A stretch of DNA of 64,000 nucleotides, from contig NZ_LR134355.1 of the NCBI RefSeq assembly GCF_900637205.1, forward strand, positions 992,001 through 1,056,000. Direction: 5' to 3'. Both the position numbers and the translations under genes were made by a program. The notes beneath the pieces were generated by a model. It had not been told where the DNA came from and made no database searches. It saw only the letters and a list, made by a program, of their open reading frames with translations. Each line of letters opens with the position of its first letter. Positions within the stretch are counted from its first letter, which is position 1. Source of the DNA: Mycolicibacterium chitae (GTDB lineage Bacteria; Actinomycetota; Actinomycetes; Mycobacteriales; Mycobacteriaceae). This document shows positions 6,784 through 15,561 of this stretch, piece by piece.

Positions 6784-8423
6784 GCGGCGACCCGCGCGAA
6801 CTGCTGGTGCTCGGTGGCACCATCCGTCCGCACGCGAGCCACCCCACGGCCGAGGCGATGCTGATCCGCGACGATCGGATTGTCGCGGTGGGCACCGAAA
6901 CCGACTGCCGCTCCTGGGCGCTGGGTGACGTCGATGTCCTCGATGTGGACGGCGGGACCGTGCTCGCCGGCTTCGTCGACGCCCACTGTCACCCGTTGAT
7001 GTTCGGCCAATTCAACGCCTGGGTGGACTGCAGCTGGGAGGCTGCGCCGGCCATCGACGACGTGGTCGCCGCGCTGACAACCCGCGCCGCACACGGGACG
7101 GGTCCCGTGCGGGGCAAAGGCTTTCACCACGGCAACGTCGTCGAGCAGCGGATGCTCACGCGGCACGACCTCGACCGCGTAGCCCAGGATCGCGAGGTGC
7201 TGGTCTTCCATTCCAGCGGCCACGGCGCCATCGTCAACAGCTGGGCGCTGTCGTCGATGGGGGTGACCGCCGACACCGTGGACCCGCCCGGTGGCCACTT
7301 CGGCCGCGAGGCCGACGGCACCCCCGACGGCACCGTCTGGGATGCCGCCGCCGACTGGCTCACCGGCCACCACGGGGTGAAGATCACCAACAACGGCCCG
7401 AACTTCCACCTGCCTGACGACCCCGCGACGCTTGACGCGCAACTGTGCGCCGCGCAGGCGGAGTTGCACGCGCACGGCATCACCACCATCGTCGACGCGC
7501 AGGTGACCGGTCGTGAGTTCGGCGCCTACCTGCGGACCAAGCAGGCCGGCACGCTGACCATGCGCGCTGAGATGCTGGTGATCTCGAGCCTGCTCACCGA
7601 GCTCGAGAACCTCGGAATCTGCGGCCGTTTCGGCGACGATCAGCTGGCGATCGCCGGGGTGAAGCTCTACGCCGACGGCGCGCTGACCGCCGGGACCGCG
7701 CGCTTTTCCCGGCCGTACTGCTGCAGCGTCGACGACTTCGGCTACCTCTACCACCCGAATGGTGAACTCGCCGAACTCATCAGCCGTGTCGCCACCCTCG
7801 GGCTCCAGGCGGCCACCCACGCGCAAGGCGACGCCGCCATCCAGCTGGTCCTCGACGCGCATCAGAGCCTCGGGAGCCGGGCGGATGCCCGCCACCGGAT
7901 CGAACATTTCGGCGCGCCCACGCCGGGACAGGTGGCCCAGTGCCGCGAACTGGGACTGTGGCCCATCACCCAACCGCAGTACCTGCTGCGCTACGGCGAC
8001 GAACTGGCCGGCGTGCTCGGCGACCGCGCCCAGCGACTGACACCGCTGGGCGAGATCCGCGATGCCGGCGCCCCGGTGGTGTTGTCCTCGGACGCGCCCG
8101 TCTGCCCGCCGCGGCCGCTGGAGGCCGTGACCGCCGCCGTCGACCGTCGCACCCTGACGGGCGAGCGCCTCGGCGCGGGCCCGCAGTGCCTCACCCTCGT
8201 GGAGGCCTGGCAGGCCCACACTCTCCATGCCGCCGCGTCGGTGCACCGCGAACACGCCATCGGGTCGCTGGAGGCCGGGAAGTTCGCCGATTTCGTTGTG
8301 CTGGACCAGGATCCACTGCACACCGACATCGAGAGTTTGGTCGACGTCGACGTCGAGGCCACCTGGGTGGGCGGGCGCCAGGTATACGACCGCCACGCGT
8401 CAACGAAAGGACTCTCAGCATGA
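6780..8423 (+). CDS. Amidohydrolase family protein (YtcJ/amidohydrolase_3 type)
   Basis: A 547-residue metal-dependent hydrolase of the amidohydrolase superfamily, YtcJ-like subgroup, with a beta-sandwich plus TIM barrel. The N-terminal VDAHCHPL carries the HxH metal pair (about residues 68-70). Later come HSSGHG, THAQGDAA with its His, RIEHF, and the C-terminal LSSDAPVCPP Asp expected at the active site. The C-terminus has the typical ADFVVLDQDPL strand. The gene overlaps the transporter upstream and the ureohydrolase downstream by 4 nt each, forming one operon. It could hydrolyse an amide, carbamate or formamide taken up by the transporter. The exact substrate cannot be read from sequence. 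Confidence 0.85.
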   Translation: MSGDPRELLVLGGTIRPHASHPTAEAMLIRDDRIVAVGTETDCRSWALGDVDVLDVDGGTVLAGFVDAHCHPLMFGQFNAWVDCSWEAAPAIDDVVAALTTRAAHGTGPVRGKGFHHGNVVEQRMLTRHDLDRVAQDREVLVFHSSGHGAIVNSWALSSMGVTADTVDPPGGHFGREADGTPDGTVWDAAADWLTGHHGVKITNNGPNFHLPDDPATLDAQLCAAQAELHAHGITTIVDAQVTGREFGAYLRTKQAGTLTMRAEMLVISSLLTELENLGICGRFGDDQLAIAGVKLYADGALTAGTARFSRPYCCSVDDFGYLYHPNGELAELISRVATLGLQAATHAQGDAAIQLVLDAHQSLGSRADARHRIEHFGAPTPGQVAQCRELGLWPITQPQYLLRYGDELAGVLGDRAQRLTPLGEIRDAGAPVVLSSDAPVCPPRPLEAVTAAVDRRTLTGERLGAGPQCLTLVEAWQAHTLHAAASVHREHAIGSLEAGKFADFVVLDQDPLHTDIESLVDVDVEATWVGGRQVYDRHASTKGLSA

Positions 8424-9373
8424 CGGGAATCGTGGGGCCCGCCGACGGCCAGGTATCGCCCCGTTACGCCGGCCTGACGACGTTCGCGCGTCTGCCCCGC
8501 GCCGAGGATGTCGGCAGTTTCGACGTCGCGGTGGTGGGTGTCCCGTTCGACGCCGGCGTGACGTTCCGTCCTGGCGCCCGGTTCGGCCCCTCGGCGATCC
8601 GGGAGGCCTCGCGGCTGCTGCGGCCCTACAACCCGGCCGTCGGGATCGCGCCGTTCAAGGTGGCCCAGGTGGTCGATGCGGGGGACATCGACGCCAATCC
8701 GTTCAACATTCCCGAGGCGTTGGACAGCATGGAACTCGGGTTCACCGCCCTGATGGAGGGCAGCCGGCCGGCGGTGATCCTCGGCGGCGACCACACTGTC
8801 GCGCTACCGGCCCTGCGCGCGGTGCACGCGCTGCACGGACCGGTGGCCCTCGTCCATTTCGACGCCCACCTGGACACCTGGGACACCTACTTCGGTGAAC
8901 CGGTCACCCACGGTTCGCCGTTCCGGCGCGCCTCGGAGGAAGGGCTGATCCGAAAGGACCGCTCCGCCCACGTGGGCATCCGCGGATCGCTGTACGACGA
9001 GAACGATTTCGTCGACGATGAGCGGCTGGGCTTCACCATCGTGCACTGCCGCGAGATCGACTCACTGGGCATCGACGGGGTGCTGGCCCGGGTCCGCCAG
9101 CGGGTCGGCGATGCGCCGCTGTACATCTCGGTGGACATCGACGTCCTGGACCCTTCGATGGCGCCGGGCACCGGCACACCGGAGGCCGGCGGCATGACCA
9201 GCCGTGAGCTGCTCGGCATCATCCGCGGGCTACGCGACCTGCCGATCGTCGCCGCCGACATCGTCGAGGTCTCGCCGGCCTACGACCACGCGGCGATCAC
9301 CTCGGTGGCCGCGGCCAGCCTCGCCTACGAGTTCATCAGCATCATGGCGGGGCAGCTCAACCGCGGTAGTTAG
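8420..9373 (+). CDS. Ureohydrolase (agmatinase/guanidino-acid hydrolase family)
   Basis: A 317-residue arginase/agmatinase fold enzyme that should release urea from a guanidino compound. The binuclear Mn site is complete: GGDHTVALP (His), VHFDAHLDTW (DAHxD) and SVDIDVLDPS (DxD). The substrate-side HGSPFRRA element and GTGTPEAGG loop are also present. The agmatinase-type N-terminus VVGVPFDAGVTFRPGAR is clear. Guanidinobutyrase and guanidinopropionase are in the same family, so agmatine specificity is not assured. The start ATGA overlaps the amidohydrolase stop. Its own TAG overlaps the stop of the convergent PucR gene by 3 nt. Third gene of a transporter-hydrolase-ureohydrolase operon. Confidence 0.88.
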   Translation: MTGIVGPADGQVSPRYAGLTTFARLPRAEDVGSFDVAVVGVPFDAGVTFRPGARFGPSAIREASRLLRPYNPAVGIAPFKVAQVVDAGDIDANPFNIPEALDSMELGFTALMEGSRPAVILGGDHTVALPALRAVHALHGPVALVHFDAHLDTWDTYFGEPVTHGSPFRRASEEGLIRKDRSAHVGIRGSLYDENDFVDDERLGFTIVHCREIDSLGIDGVLARVRQRVGDAPLYISVDIDVLDPSMAPGTGTPEAGGMTSRELLGIIRGLRDLPIVAADIVEVSPAYDHAAITSVAAASLAYEFISIMAGQLNRGS

Positions 9374-10896
9374 TCCTCGGTCATCAGCTGCACGGCGGTC
9401 CACAGTTCGAGGCGGTCCCGCAGCAGGTCGAGGTCCAGGCCGAGTAGCCGCCCTGCCAGTTGCACACGGTTGCGCAGCGTGTGGCGGTGAATGCCGAGTT
9501 CGCGGGCCGTGGCGTCCCACGCGCATTCGTTCTGCACCCACACGCGCACGGTCGTGAGCAGTTCGGCGCCCCTGTCCACGTCGTGGTCGTGCAGCACGCG
9601 CAGGATGCCGCGCGCCACCGTGCCCACCTTTTGCGCGCGCAGTAACCCGAGCATTCCCCGGTCCAGGAACTCCCGGAAGGCGACGCTGGGCTGCCCGGTC
9701 TGGATGGCATGCAGCAGCGCGCGTTCGGCCTCGGCCACCCCGCGGGACAACGCCTCGAACGGAATTGCGTCCGCAGTGCCGACCGGGATGGAGTGGCGCG
9801 AGAACAATTGCAAAAACTCTGCGGGAGATGGGGTTTCGGTGAGTACGAGGATGCGGTTCTCGCGTTCGGTGAAGAACACCCGGCCGCCACGTTCCTCGGC
9901 CTCGCGTTCCAACGCGTCGAGGATGAAATCGCTGTGGTGGGGTCGGCGCGCAACCAGCACCGTCAACGGCGCCGAGGGCAACCCGCCCCAGACGGATGTC
10001 GCTGTGCGGGTGGCCAACACACGATCGCCCTTGAGGAGTTGCTCGAACAGGCCCGCGCGCAGATGGTGATGCGCCTTCTCCAGACTGCGCTTCTGGGTGA
10101 GTGCCAGACTGGCCAGCCCGATGACGCTGTGGGCCAGGTCCGCAGCCGCCGGGTCGGCCCAGTCCAGACCGCCGAGCACGAGCGCGCCGTCCAGACGGTT
10201 GCTGTGGCCGATGGTCTGGACGGTGAACTCCTGCCCGTCGATGACGATCCGCGACGACGAGCGGACGCCCTGCTCCAACGCGGCGCGCACGGCGTCGTGG
10301 ATCGGGGTGTCCAGGTCGGGCGGGTCGCCGGGGGACCGGATCCGGGCCCCCGCCGCATCGAAAAGCATTGCCGAACAGTCCAACTGGTTCTCCAGCTCGG
10401 CCAGGATCGAAATCAACCCGTCGGGTCGCTGGGCGGCGCGTGCCACCGCCCGCTGGGCCTGCAGCGACCACCGGATCCGCGCCTGTTGTTCGTTGGCCAA
10501 CTCGTCGGCGACGTAGCGCGCGATGGCCAGGAACGGGGTCAGGTCGGTGACCAGGAACAGTGGCAACCCGTGCCGGCGGCAGGCCGATTCGAGCGCATCG
10601 GGCAGCTGTCGATGGATCAGCGGTGTGCCGAAGCCCAGCCCGACGACGCCGCGCTCGGACAGTCGCGCCACATAGGAGTCGTAGGGATCCCGGTCGCGCG
10701 AGCGACGGGGGAACTGGGAGCCGTCGGTCAACAGCAGATGTCCCGCGTCGAGGAAGGGGGTGGGGTCGGGTAGCTCGGAACTGTGCACCCAGGTCACCGG
10801 GACATCGATCGACGGTTCGGTCTCGTCCTGGGCGGGCACGATCAGCCGTGTGCTCGCGTCCCAGCGGTGCAGCAGGGAGCGGATGGTGACAGGCAC
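9370..10896 (-). CDS. PucR family transcriptional regulator
   Basis: A 508-residue regulator with the PucR layout. An N-terminal PucR ligand domain (about 1-130, starting TIRSLLHRWDA) is followed by a central CdaR GGDEF-like region (about 290-420). A C-terminal HTH_30 domain follows (about 440-500, ATARELGIHRHTLRNRVQ with the recognition helix). PucR proteins activate or repress purine, allantoin and other nitrogen catabolic operons in response to a metabolite. It is transcribed toward the ureohydrolase operon, and the two stop codons overlap. GTG 10896 is chosen. A GTG at 10923 would add nine residues with a high Arg/Cys content. It is the best candidate regulator for the palindrome at 5430-5448. 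Confidence 0.85.
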   Translation of the reverse strand: MPVTIRSLLHRWDASTRLIVPAQDETEPSIDVPVTWVHSSELPDPTPFLDAGHLLLTDGSQFPRRSRDRDPYDSYVARLSERGVVGLGFGTPLIHRQLPDALESACRRHGLPLFLVTDLTPFLAIARYVADELANEQQARIRWSLQAQRAVARAAQRPDGLISILAELENQLDCSAMLFDAAGARIRSPGDPPDLDTPIHDAVRAALEQGVRSSSRIVIDGQEFTVQTIGHSNRLDGALVLGGLDWADPAAADLAHSVIGLASLALTQKRSLEKAHHHLRAGLFEQLLKGDRVLATRTATSVWGGLPSAPLTVLVARRPHHSDFILDALEREAEERGGRVFFTERENRILVLTETPSPAEFLQLFSRHSIPVGTADAIPFEALSRGVAEAERALLHAIQTGQPSVAFREFLDRGMLGLLRAQKVGTVARGILRVLHDHDVDRGAELLTTVRVWVQNECAWDATARELGIHRHTLRNRVQLAGRLLGLDLDLLRDRLELWTAVQLMTED

Positions 10897-10936
10897 TCTG
10901 CGACAGTACCGAGCCGTCGGCACCCGGGTGCGGCCC

Positions 10937-11416
10937 TTACAGCGGCACTCTCCGGGACGGCTCCAGCGAGCGGTCCAGGAACCGTTCGTGCAGCGTGGCG
11001 AGCACTGTCGCGCAGATGGCCCGCTGCTCCGGGTGGATCTGATCCAGCACCTGACCCAGCTCCCGGCGGCGGCGGGCGGCGGCCTTCTGGACGAGCTTTC
11101 GGCCCTGCGGGGTGAGTTCCAGGGCCACGATGCGGCGGTTCGACGGGTCGGCGACCCGCGCCAGATGTCCCGAGGCGTGCAACCGGTCGGCCAACCGGGT
11201 GACCGACGACCCGGCCACGCCGAGCACCTTCGCGCAGTGCGTCGAGGTGGACCGACCCTGCTCCTGCAGCAGGGCGAGCAGCCGGAACTGGGGCAGGGAC
11301 ACCTCGAGGTCTTCGAGGCTGCGCAGCGCCACCCCGACCAGGTCGCGGGTCGCCAGCTCGAACGCGCGCAACTCGTCGACCGGGGCCGTCGTCATCTCCG
11401 TCTTTCCCGTGCTCAC
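10937..11416 (-). CDS. MarR family transcriptional regulator
   Basis: A 159-residue winged-helix regulator. The MarR core is clear: LPQFRLLALLQEQGR, then HCAKVLGVAGSSVTRLADRL (helix-turn-helix) and the wing DPSNRRIVALELTPQGRKL. A C-terminal dimerisation helix follows. The start may be GTG 11416 or the ATG seven codons later (11395), which has a better spaced GGAAAG/GGAG ribosome site. No Cys is placed near the N-terminus as in OhrR, so a peroxide-sensing OhrR role is not obvious. It stands alone, separated by 18 nt from the PAS gene on the same strand and by 40 nt from PucR, so cotranscription with the PAS gene is likely. Confidence 0.85.
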   Translation of the reverse strand: MSTGKTEMTTAPVDELRAFELATRDLVGVALRSLEDLEVSLPQFRLLALLQEQGRSTSTHCAKVLGVAGSSVTRLADRLHASGHLARVADPSNRRIVALELTPQGRKLVQKAAARRRRELGQVLDQIHPEQRAICATVLATLHERFLDRSLEPSRRVPL

Positions 11417-11434
11417 CTCGGCAGTTTCCCACGC

Positions 11435-11848
11435 CTAGCGTTCGGCAAGTTGGCGCCGTAGTTCGCGGGTCTCCTCGAAGCGTGCGGTGACGTCGCGCAG
11501 GGTGGCCGCCACACCGAGGAGTTGTCCTTGCGTGTCGGTCACGGGATGGATGACGAACTCCACCGAGATGGTCGAGCCGTCGGCCCGGACGGCCGGCACG
11601 CCGAGCATGTCCCCGTCGCCGTAGCTGCTCTGACCGGTCTCCATGACCCGGTGCCACCCGGCCCAGTGCCGGGCGCGCAGGCGCTTGGGGATGATCAGGT
11701 CCAGCGACTCGCCGACGGCCTGCTCGGCGGAGAAGCCGAAGAGGCGCTCGGCGCCGCCATTCCAGAAGGTGATCAAGCCATTTCGGTCCGCGGCCATGAT
11801 CGCGTCCGGGCCGGACAGCAGGGCCGTGGCGATCCTCGTTTCGTCCAT
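11435..11848 (-). CDS. Stand-alone PAS domain protein
   Basis: A 137-residue protein consisting of a single PAS fold (about residues 5-122) and a short charged helix. PAS hallmarks are visible: AIMAADRNGLITFWNGGAER, FGFSAEQAVGESLD, and the C-terminal strand LGVAATLRDVTARFEE that normally leads into a signalling helix. No kinase, GGDEF or HTH output domain follows. It may work by binding a partner, for instance the MarR protein encoded 18 nt downstream or the divergent Fur regulator. The ligand could be heme, FAD or a small molecule and cannot be told from sequence. It shares a 91-bp divergent promoter region with the fur-katA unit. Confidence 0.75.
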   Translation of the reverse strand: MDETRIATALLSGPDAIMAADRNGLITFWNGGAERLFGFSAEQAVGESLDLIIPKRLRARHWAGWHRVMETGQSSYGDGDMLGVPAVRADGSTISVEFVIHPVTDTQGQLLGVAATLRDVTARFEETRELRRQLAER

Positions 11849-11859
11849 GCGTCGAGTAT

Positions 11860-11887
11860 TGCACTACGCAACACTTGCTTTCCGCAA
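11860..11887. promoter_or_regulatory. Two tandem TTGC...GCAA dyads in the PAS/fur divergent promoter
   Basis: TTGC-N5-GCAA (11860-11872) and TTGC-N4-GCAA (11876-11887) lie side by side, and each is followed by CA. They are centred in the 91-bp gap between the PAS gene and the Fur-family gene. Placement and tandem symmetry fit operators for autoregulation by the Fur/CatR-type protein. The match to any published consensus was not checked. Confidence 0.5.
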
Positions 11888-11939
11888 CATTCGGGGGCAT
11901 GGTGGGGTCTGGAAGCGTTCCAATTGGAAGGCGGCAGCT

Positions 11940-12365
11940 GTGACCCTCTGGCACAAGGAATTGCGCCGAGTGGGGCTGCGCGTGACTCAGCCCCGTCTCG
12001 CGGTGCTGGCCGAGGTGCAAGCGCAACCGCACGGCGACGTCGACTCCATCGCCACCGGCGCCCGGAAGCGCCTCGGATCGCTGTCCACCCAAGCCGTTTA
12101 CGACGTGCTCTACGCCCTGACCGACGCCGGCCTGCTGCGGCGGATCGAACCGGCGGGTTCCCCGGTGCGCTTCGAACTCGAAACCGGCGACAACCACCAT
12201 CACCTGGTGTGCCGATCCTGCGGCTCCATCGTCGATGCGCACTGCGCCACCGGAACCGCACCGTGCCTGCACACCTCCGACGACGCCGGCTTCCGGATCG
12301 ATGAAGCGGAAGTCACTTTTTGGGGTATATGCCCTGACTGTCAGCCCGTAACCAGCCCGAAGTGA
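11940..12365 (+). CDS. Fur family regulator (FurA/CatR type) paired with catalase
   Basis: A 141-residue ferric-uptake-regulator family protein. The N-terminal winged helix (about 1-85) contains RRVGLRVTQPRLAVLAEVQ and STQAVYDVLYALTDAGLLRRI. The metal site NHHHLVCRSCGSIVDAH follows near residue 82, and the C-terminal CPDC supplies the second CxxC zinc pair. GTG 11940 has GGAAGG about 10 nt upstream and gives a family-typical length. The catalase gene starts 12 nt after its stop, matching the furA-katG and catR-catA arrangement in which a peroxide-sensing Fur protein represses itself and the catalase. The gene is therefore more likely a peroxide sensor than an iron regulator. Confidence 0.85.
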   Translation: MTLWHKELRRVGLRVTQPRLAVLAEVQAQPHGDVDSIATGARKRLGSLSTQAVYDVLYALTDAGLLRRIEPAGSPVRFELETGDNHHHLVCRSCGSIVDAHCATGTAPCLHTSDDAGFRIDEAEVTFWGICPDCQPVTSPK

Positions 12366-12377
12366 TTGGAGATCGAC

Positions 12378-13871
12378 ATGACCACACCCCACACCGGTTC
12401 GACGATGGGGACCGGCGCGCCGGCCGCCAGTGACCGCAACTCGCTGACCGTCGGCAGCAACGGTCCGATCGTCCTGCACGATGTGCACTTCCTGGAACAG
12501 ATGGCGCACTTCAACCGGGAACGAGTTCCCGAACGCAGCCCGCATGCCAAGGGTTCGGGCGCGTTCGGCGTCCTGAAGGTCACCGAGGACGTCTCGCAGT
12601 TCACCAAGGCCGCGCTGTTCCAGAAGGGCACCGAGACCGACCTGCTGATCAGGTTTTCGACGGTCGCCGGTGAACAGGGCAGCCCCGACACCTGGCGCGA
12701 CGTCCGCGGCTACTCGATGAAGTTCTACACCTCCGAGGGCAACTACGACCTCGTCGGCAACAACACCCCGATCTTCTTCGTGCGCGACCCGATGAAGTTC
12801 CCGCACTTCATCCGCAGCCAGAAGCGGTTGCCGGATTCCGGGCTGCGGTCGGCCCAGATGCAGTGGGACTTCTGGACGCTCAATCCCGAATCGGCACACC
12901 AGGTTACCTACCTGATGGGACAGCGCGGGCTGCCCCGCACCTGGCGGCACATGAACGGCTACGGGTCGCACACCTTCATGTGGGTCAACGCCGGCGGCGA
13001 GAAGTTCTGGGTCAAGTACCACTTCCACACCGAGCAGGGCATGGAGTTCCTCAGCAACGCCGACGCCGCGGCCATGGCCGGTGATGACGCCGACTTCCAC
13101 CGCCGCGACCTGTTCGACGCCATCGCGCGCGGGGAGCATCCCAGCTGGCGGCTCTCGGTGCAGGTGATGCCGTACGCCGAGGCCGCCGACTACCGGTTCA
13201 ACCCGTTCGACCTGACCAAGACCTGGTCGCACGCGGACTACCCGCTGATCCCGGTGGGTACCTACACGCTGAACCGCAACCCGGAGAACTTCTTCGCCGA
13301 GATCGAGCAGGCCGCGTTCTCGCCGGGTAACACGGTGCCGGGCATCGGGCTGTCGCCGGACAAGATGCTGCTCGGCCGGGCGTTCGCCTATAACGACGCC
13401 CAGCGCAACCGGATCGGCACCAACTTCCACCAGTTGCCGGTCAACCAGCCCCGCGACGGCGTCGAGGTGAACTCGTACATGTTCGACGGGCACATGACCT
13501 ATCACCACGCCGGCAACGCGGCGGTGTACGCACCGAACAGCACCGGGCGGCCGTGGGCCGACGTCACCGGCCCGGCCGAGGACGGCTGGGAGACCGACGG
13601 CGAACTGCTGCGCGCGGCCTACAGCCTGCACTCCGAGGACGACGACTTCGGTCAGCCCGGCACCATGGTGCGCGACGTGTGGAACGACGCGCAGCGCAGC
13701 GAGGCCGTCGAAACCATCTCCGGCGCCTTGCTGGGCGGGGTTTCCGGTGAGGTGCTCGATCGCGCATTCCAGTACTGGCGCAACGTCGACGCCGATCTGG
13801 GTGCGCGCATCGAGAAGGCCGTGCGGGCCGGCGGCGTGCCCGAACCCGTCGACGGGATGGGCGACGCCTGA
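12378..13871 (+). CDS. katA: Monofunctional heme catalase
   Basis: A 497-residue small-subunit (clade 3 size) catalase that splits hydrogen peroxide to water and oxygen. Active-site residues are visible: the distal His 56 in [11 protein letters not shown], the distal Asn near 129 in [12 protein letters not shown], and the proximal heme-ligand Tyr 338 in [20 protein letters not shown]-binding clade-3 features are likely. The residues just before the distal His are SP rather than the usual VV, a modest oddity. The ATG at 12378 follows GGAGATCGAC. The gene is cotranscribed with the Fur-family gene upstream and ends in a strong two-way hairpin (13890-13928). The symbol is by family and context only. 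Confidence 0.93.
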   Translation: MTTPHTGSTMGTGAPAASDRNSLTVGSNGPIVLHDVHFLEQMAHFNRERVPERSPHAKGSGAFGVLKVTEDVSQFTKAALFQKGTETDLLIRFSTVAGEQGSPDTWRDVRGYSMKFYTSEGNYDLVGNNTPIFFVRDPMKFPHFIRSQKRLPDSGLRSAQMQWDFWTLNPESAHQVTYLMGQRGLPRTWRHMNGYGSHTFMWVNAGGEKFWVKYHFHTEQGMEFLSNADAAAMAGDDADFHRRDLFDAIARGEHPSWRLSVQVMPYAEAADYRFNPFDLTKTWSHADYPLIPVGTYTLNRNPENFFAEIEQAAFSPGNTVPGIGLSPDKMLLGRAFAYNDAQRNRIGTNFHQLPVNQPRDGVEVNSYMFDGHMTYHHAGNAAVYAPNSTGRPWADVTGPAEDGWETDGELLRAAYSLHSEDDDFGQPGTMVRDVWNDAQRSEAVETISGALLGGVSGEVLDRAFQYWRNVDADLGARIEKAVRAGGVPEPVDGMGDA

Positions 13872-13889
13872 GGCTGATTCGCGACGCTC

Positions 13890-13928
13890 GGTGAGCCACC
13901 CGGTGCGCTACTGGCCGGGTGGCTCACC
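13890..13928. terminator. Two-way hairpin terminator between katA and the DUF427 gene
   Basis: A perfect 14-bp stem (13890-13903 with 13915-13928) has an 11-nt loop. No T-run follows on either strand, as in many mycobacterial I-shaped terminators. It lies between two convergent genes. Confidence 0.75.
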
Positions 13929-13989
13929 GTGCCGGCCATCGTGTGGGCAGGCGGGCCCACCGCTCGAGGGGTGATGGTCGGCGGCGCCG

Positions 13990-14757
13990 TCAGCTGAAGT
14001 GCGTCCGCGGACGCTCGATCGCGACATCGTCGACGGCGATGTCGACCTTCTCGTTGTAGAACGCCACCAACCCCGCGATCGGCGCGACGGCCGGCAGCGG
14101 GTAGTGGTAGGTCCACGCCAGGTCGGCGTGCACCGCATCGCCGATTCGCACCGACCAGTAGCCGGAGGTCACCCCCTTGTACGGGCACAGCGTCTGCGTC
14201 TCGGTGGGCACCAGGTGCTCGAAGCGCACGTCGGCGCGATCGATGTAATACCTTGTCGGGAGGCTGGTTTCGAACAGCATGACGGGGCTCGTGGTATCGG
14301 CCAGCACCGTGCCCTCCAGCGTCACCGTCACCCGGCGGTGTGACCGCAGGGCATCGACGCGGGCGTACGGATTGCGCGGGTGGCCGTAGATGGGTTCATC
14401 CTCTTCGAACCAACTCAGCGCGGCCCAGTCGAAGCGCACCAGTCCGGCGACGGGACTGTCCGTATCGGCGTCGAACACCCGTGCCGCCCCGGCGAAGGTC
14501 TGACCTCCGCCCGCCAGCGCGTGCAGCCGGGAGGCCCCGAACTGCACTCGCTGCGGATGGTTCTCGTCGCGCAGGAAGTCCGCGCGCACATCGGCGAGCG
14601 GAATGTAGTACTGCGGGTAGTAGGGCACTTCCCACACGTAGCGCGCCCGCGTGGTGTCGAAGACCAGATCGGTGCCCAGGTAGCCGCGGACCCGACGCGG
14701 GCAGGGTTCGACGCGGCCGCGCTCGGCGGCCTCGGCCGGGTAGTCCTGTGCGGCCAT
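13990..14757 (-). CDS. DUF427 domain protein with two domain copies
   Basis: A 255-residue protein with two tandem DUF427 repeats. The first is at about residues 20-110 (VWEVPYYPQYYIPLADV) and the second at about 145-240 (LFETSLPTRYYIDRADV, then CPYKGVTSGYWSV, and VAFYNEKVDIAVD). The doubled YY-I-x-x-ADV motif makes the duplication plain. DUF427 proteins are common in actinobacteria and have no assigned reaction. They are small beta-tent-like folds sometimes linked to stress genes. It is convergent with katA and followed by the terminator at 13890-13928. No membrane or signal segment is present. Confidence 0.8.
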   Translation of the reverse strand: MAAQDYPAEAAERGRVEPCPRRVRGYLGTDLVFDTTRARYVWEVPYYPQYYIPLADVRADFLRDENHPQRVQFGASRLHALAGGGQTFAGAARVFDADTDSPVAGLVRFDWAALSWFEEDEPIYGHPRNPYARVDALRSHRRVTVTLEGTVLADTTSPVMLFETSLPTRYYIDRADVRFEHLVPTETQTLCPYKGVTSGYWSVRIGDAVHADLAWTYHYPLPAVAPIAGLVAFYNEKVDIAVDDVAIERPRTHFS

Positions 14758-14796
14758 GTAGCCAGTGTGGCAGCGTTGCGTCCGGCCCGCAGCGAC

Positions 14797-15441
14797 TCAG
14801 CCTTCGCCCTGCTCGACGGAGTTGTCGATGCCGGAGCGGTTCACCTCCGGCGCGCCGAAGCGGTAGGTGACCCGGTTCTCGATGCCGGAAACATTGATCA
14901 CGTCGGTGGAGTCCACGACGATCACATTGCGGACCCCGGAGACGACGACCTCGGCGCAGTGACCCGTCACGGTGACGATGTTGTCGATACCGCTGACGCT
15001 GACGACGTTGTTGTCGCAGTGCAGCGGTTCGTTGCCGTCGATACCCGTCACCGTCAGCGTCTCGCCCGGTTCGACGGTGGGGGTGGGCGTGGGCGTCGGC
15101 AGGGCCGGGGTGGGCGCCGCCGCGGTGGTGTTGGGAAAGCCGCCGCCGCCACCGGAAAAGGTGGGCCGACCCGGCGTGGTCGAGGTGCTGCCGACGGCCA
15201 GGTAGATCGCGACCCCCACCCCGGTGACCGCCGCGACGACGACGGCGGCCCACAGACCCCGGCGCGGTGGCCGCGGCGGGACGGGGGCGTCATACGACCA
15301 CGACGCGGTGGGCGGCGGGTAGGTCGCGTCGTGGGGCGTCGCGTCGTAGGGCAGCGTGTTCGATTCTGCGGTGCGGGCGGAATCGGCCAGCGACCGTTCC
15401 AGGTCCTGGATCCGGGCTTCCGGGTCATCCTGCAAACTCAC
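14797..15441 (-). CDS. DUF3060 domain protein with one membrane anchor
   Basis: A 214-residue protein. The cytoplasmic N-terminus (MSLQDDPEARIQDLERSLAD) leads to a Pro-rich linker, one membrane helix (about residues 64-84) and a Thr/Pro/Gly-rich extracytoplasmic linker. A C-terminal DUF3060 repeat domain (about 125-214) follows. This domain shows the spaced V-S-G-I-x-N-x-V repeats (VSVSGIDNIVTVTGHC, VINVSGIENRV) that form a short beta-solenoid. GTG 15441 is chosen because the family usually begins at this MSLQDDPE segment. It is a mycobacterial envelope protein of unknown role, with no clear operon partner. Confidence 0.75.
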   Translation of the reverse strand: MSLQDDPEARIQDLERSLADSARTAESNTLPYDATPHDATYPPPTASWSYDAPVPPRPPRRGLWAAVVVAAVTGVGVAIYLAVGSTSTTPGRPTFSGGGGGFPNTTAAAPTPALPTPTPTPTVEPGETLTVTGIDGNEPLHCDNNVVSVSGIDNIVTVTGHCAEVVVSGVRNVIVVDSTDVINVSGIENRVTYRFGAPEVNRSGIDNSVEQGEG

Positions 15442-15561
15442 CCGCCGATACTCGCACAGATCCGGCCGCTTGCCAGCGCAAGTCCCGGGCGTGGAATACC
15501 CGCGTAACACGGTTCCGACCGCTAGCGTGAGACGTCCGCAGCACCGCAGAGGAGGCGCACC

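Noticed and set aside
8420..9373. Calling the ureohydrolase a specific agmatinase (speB).
   Set aside because: The family includes guanidinobutyrase and guanidinopropionase. Context suggests a different guanidino substrate, so no symbol was given.
10842..13631. A 929-codon open frame on the minus strand across the MarR, PAS, fur and katA genes.
   Set aside because: It is an antisense shadow of GC-rich coding sequence. It shows no domains and runs opposite to katA, whose product is unmistakable.
13990..14757. Treating the two DUF427 repeats as two genes.
   Set aside because: A single uninterrupted frame with one start and no internal ribosome site covers both.
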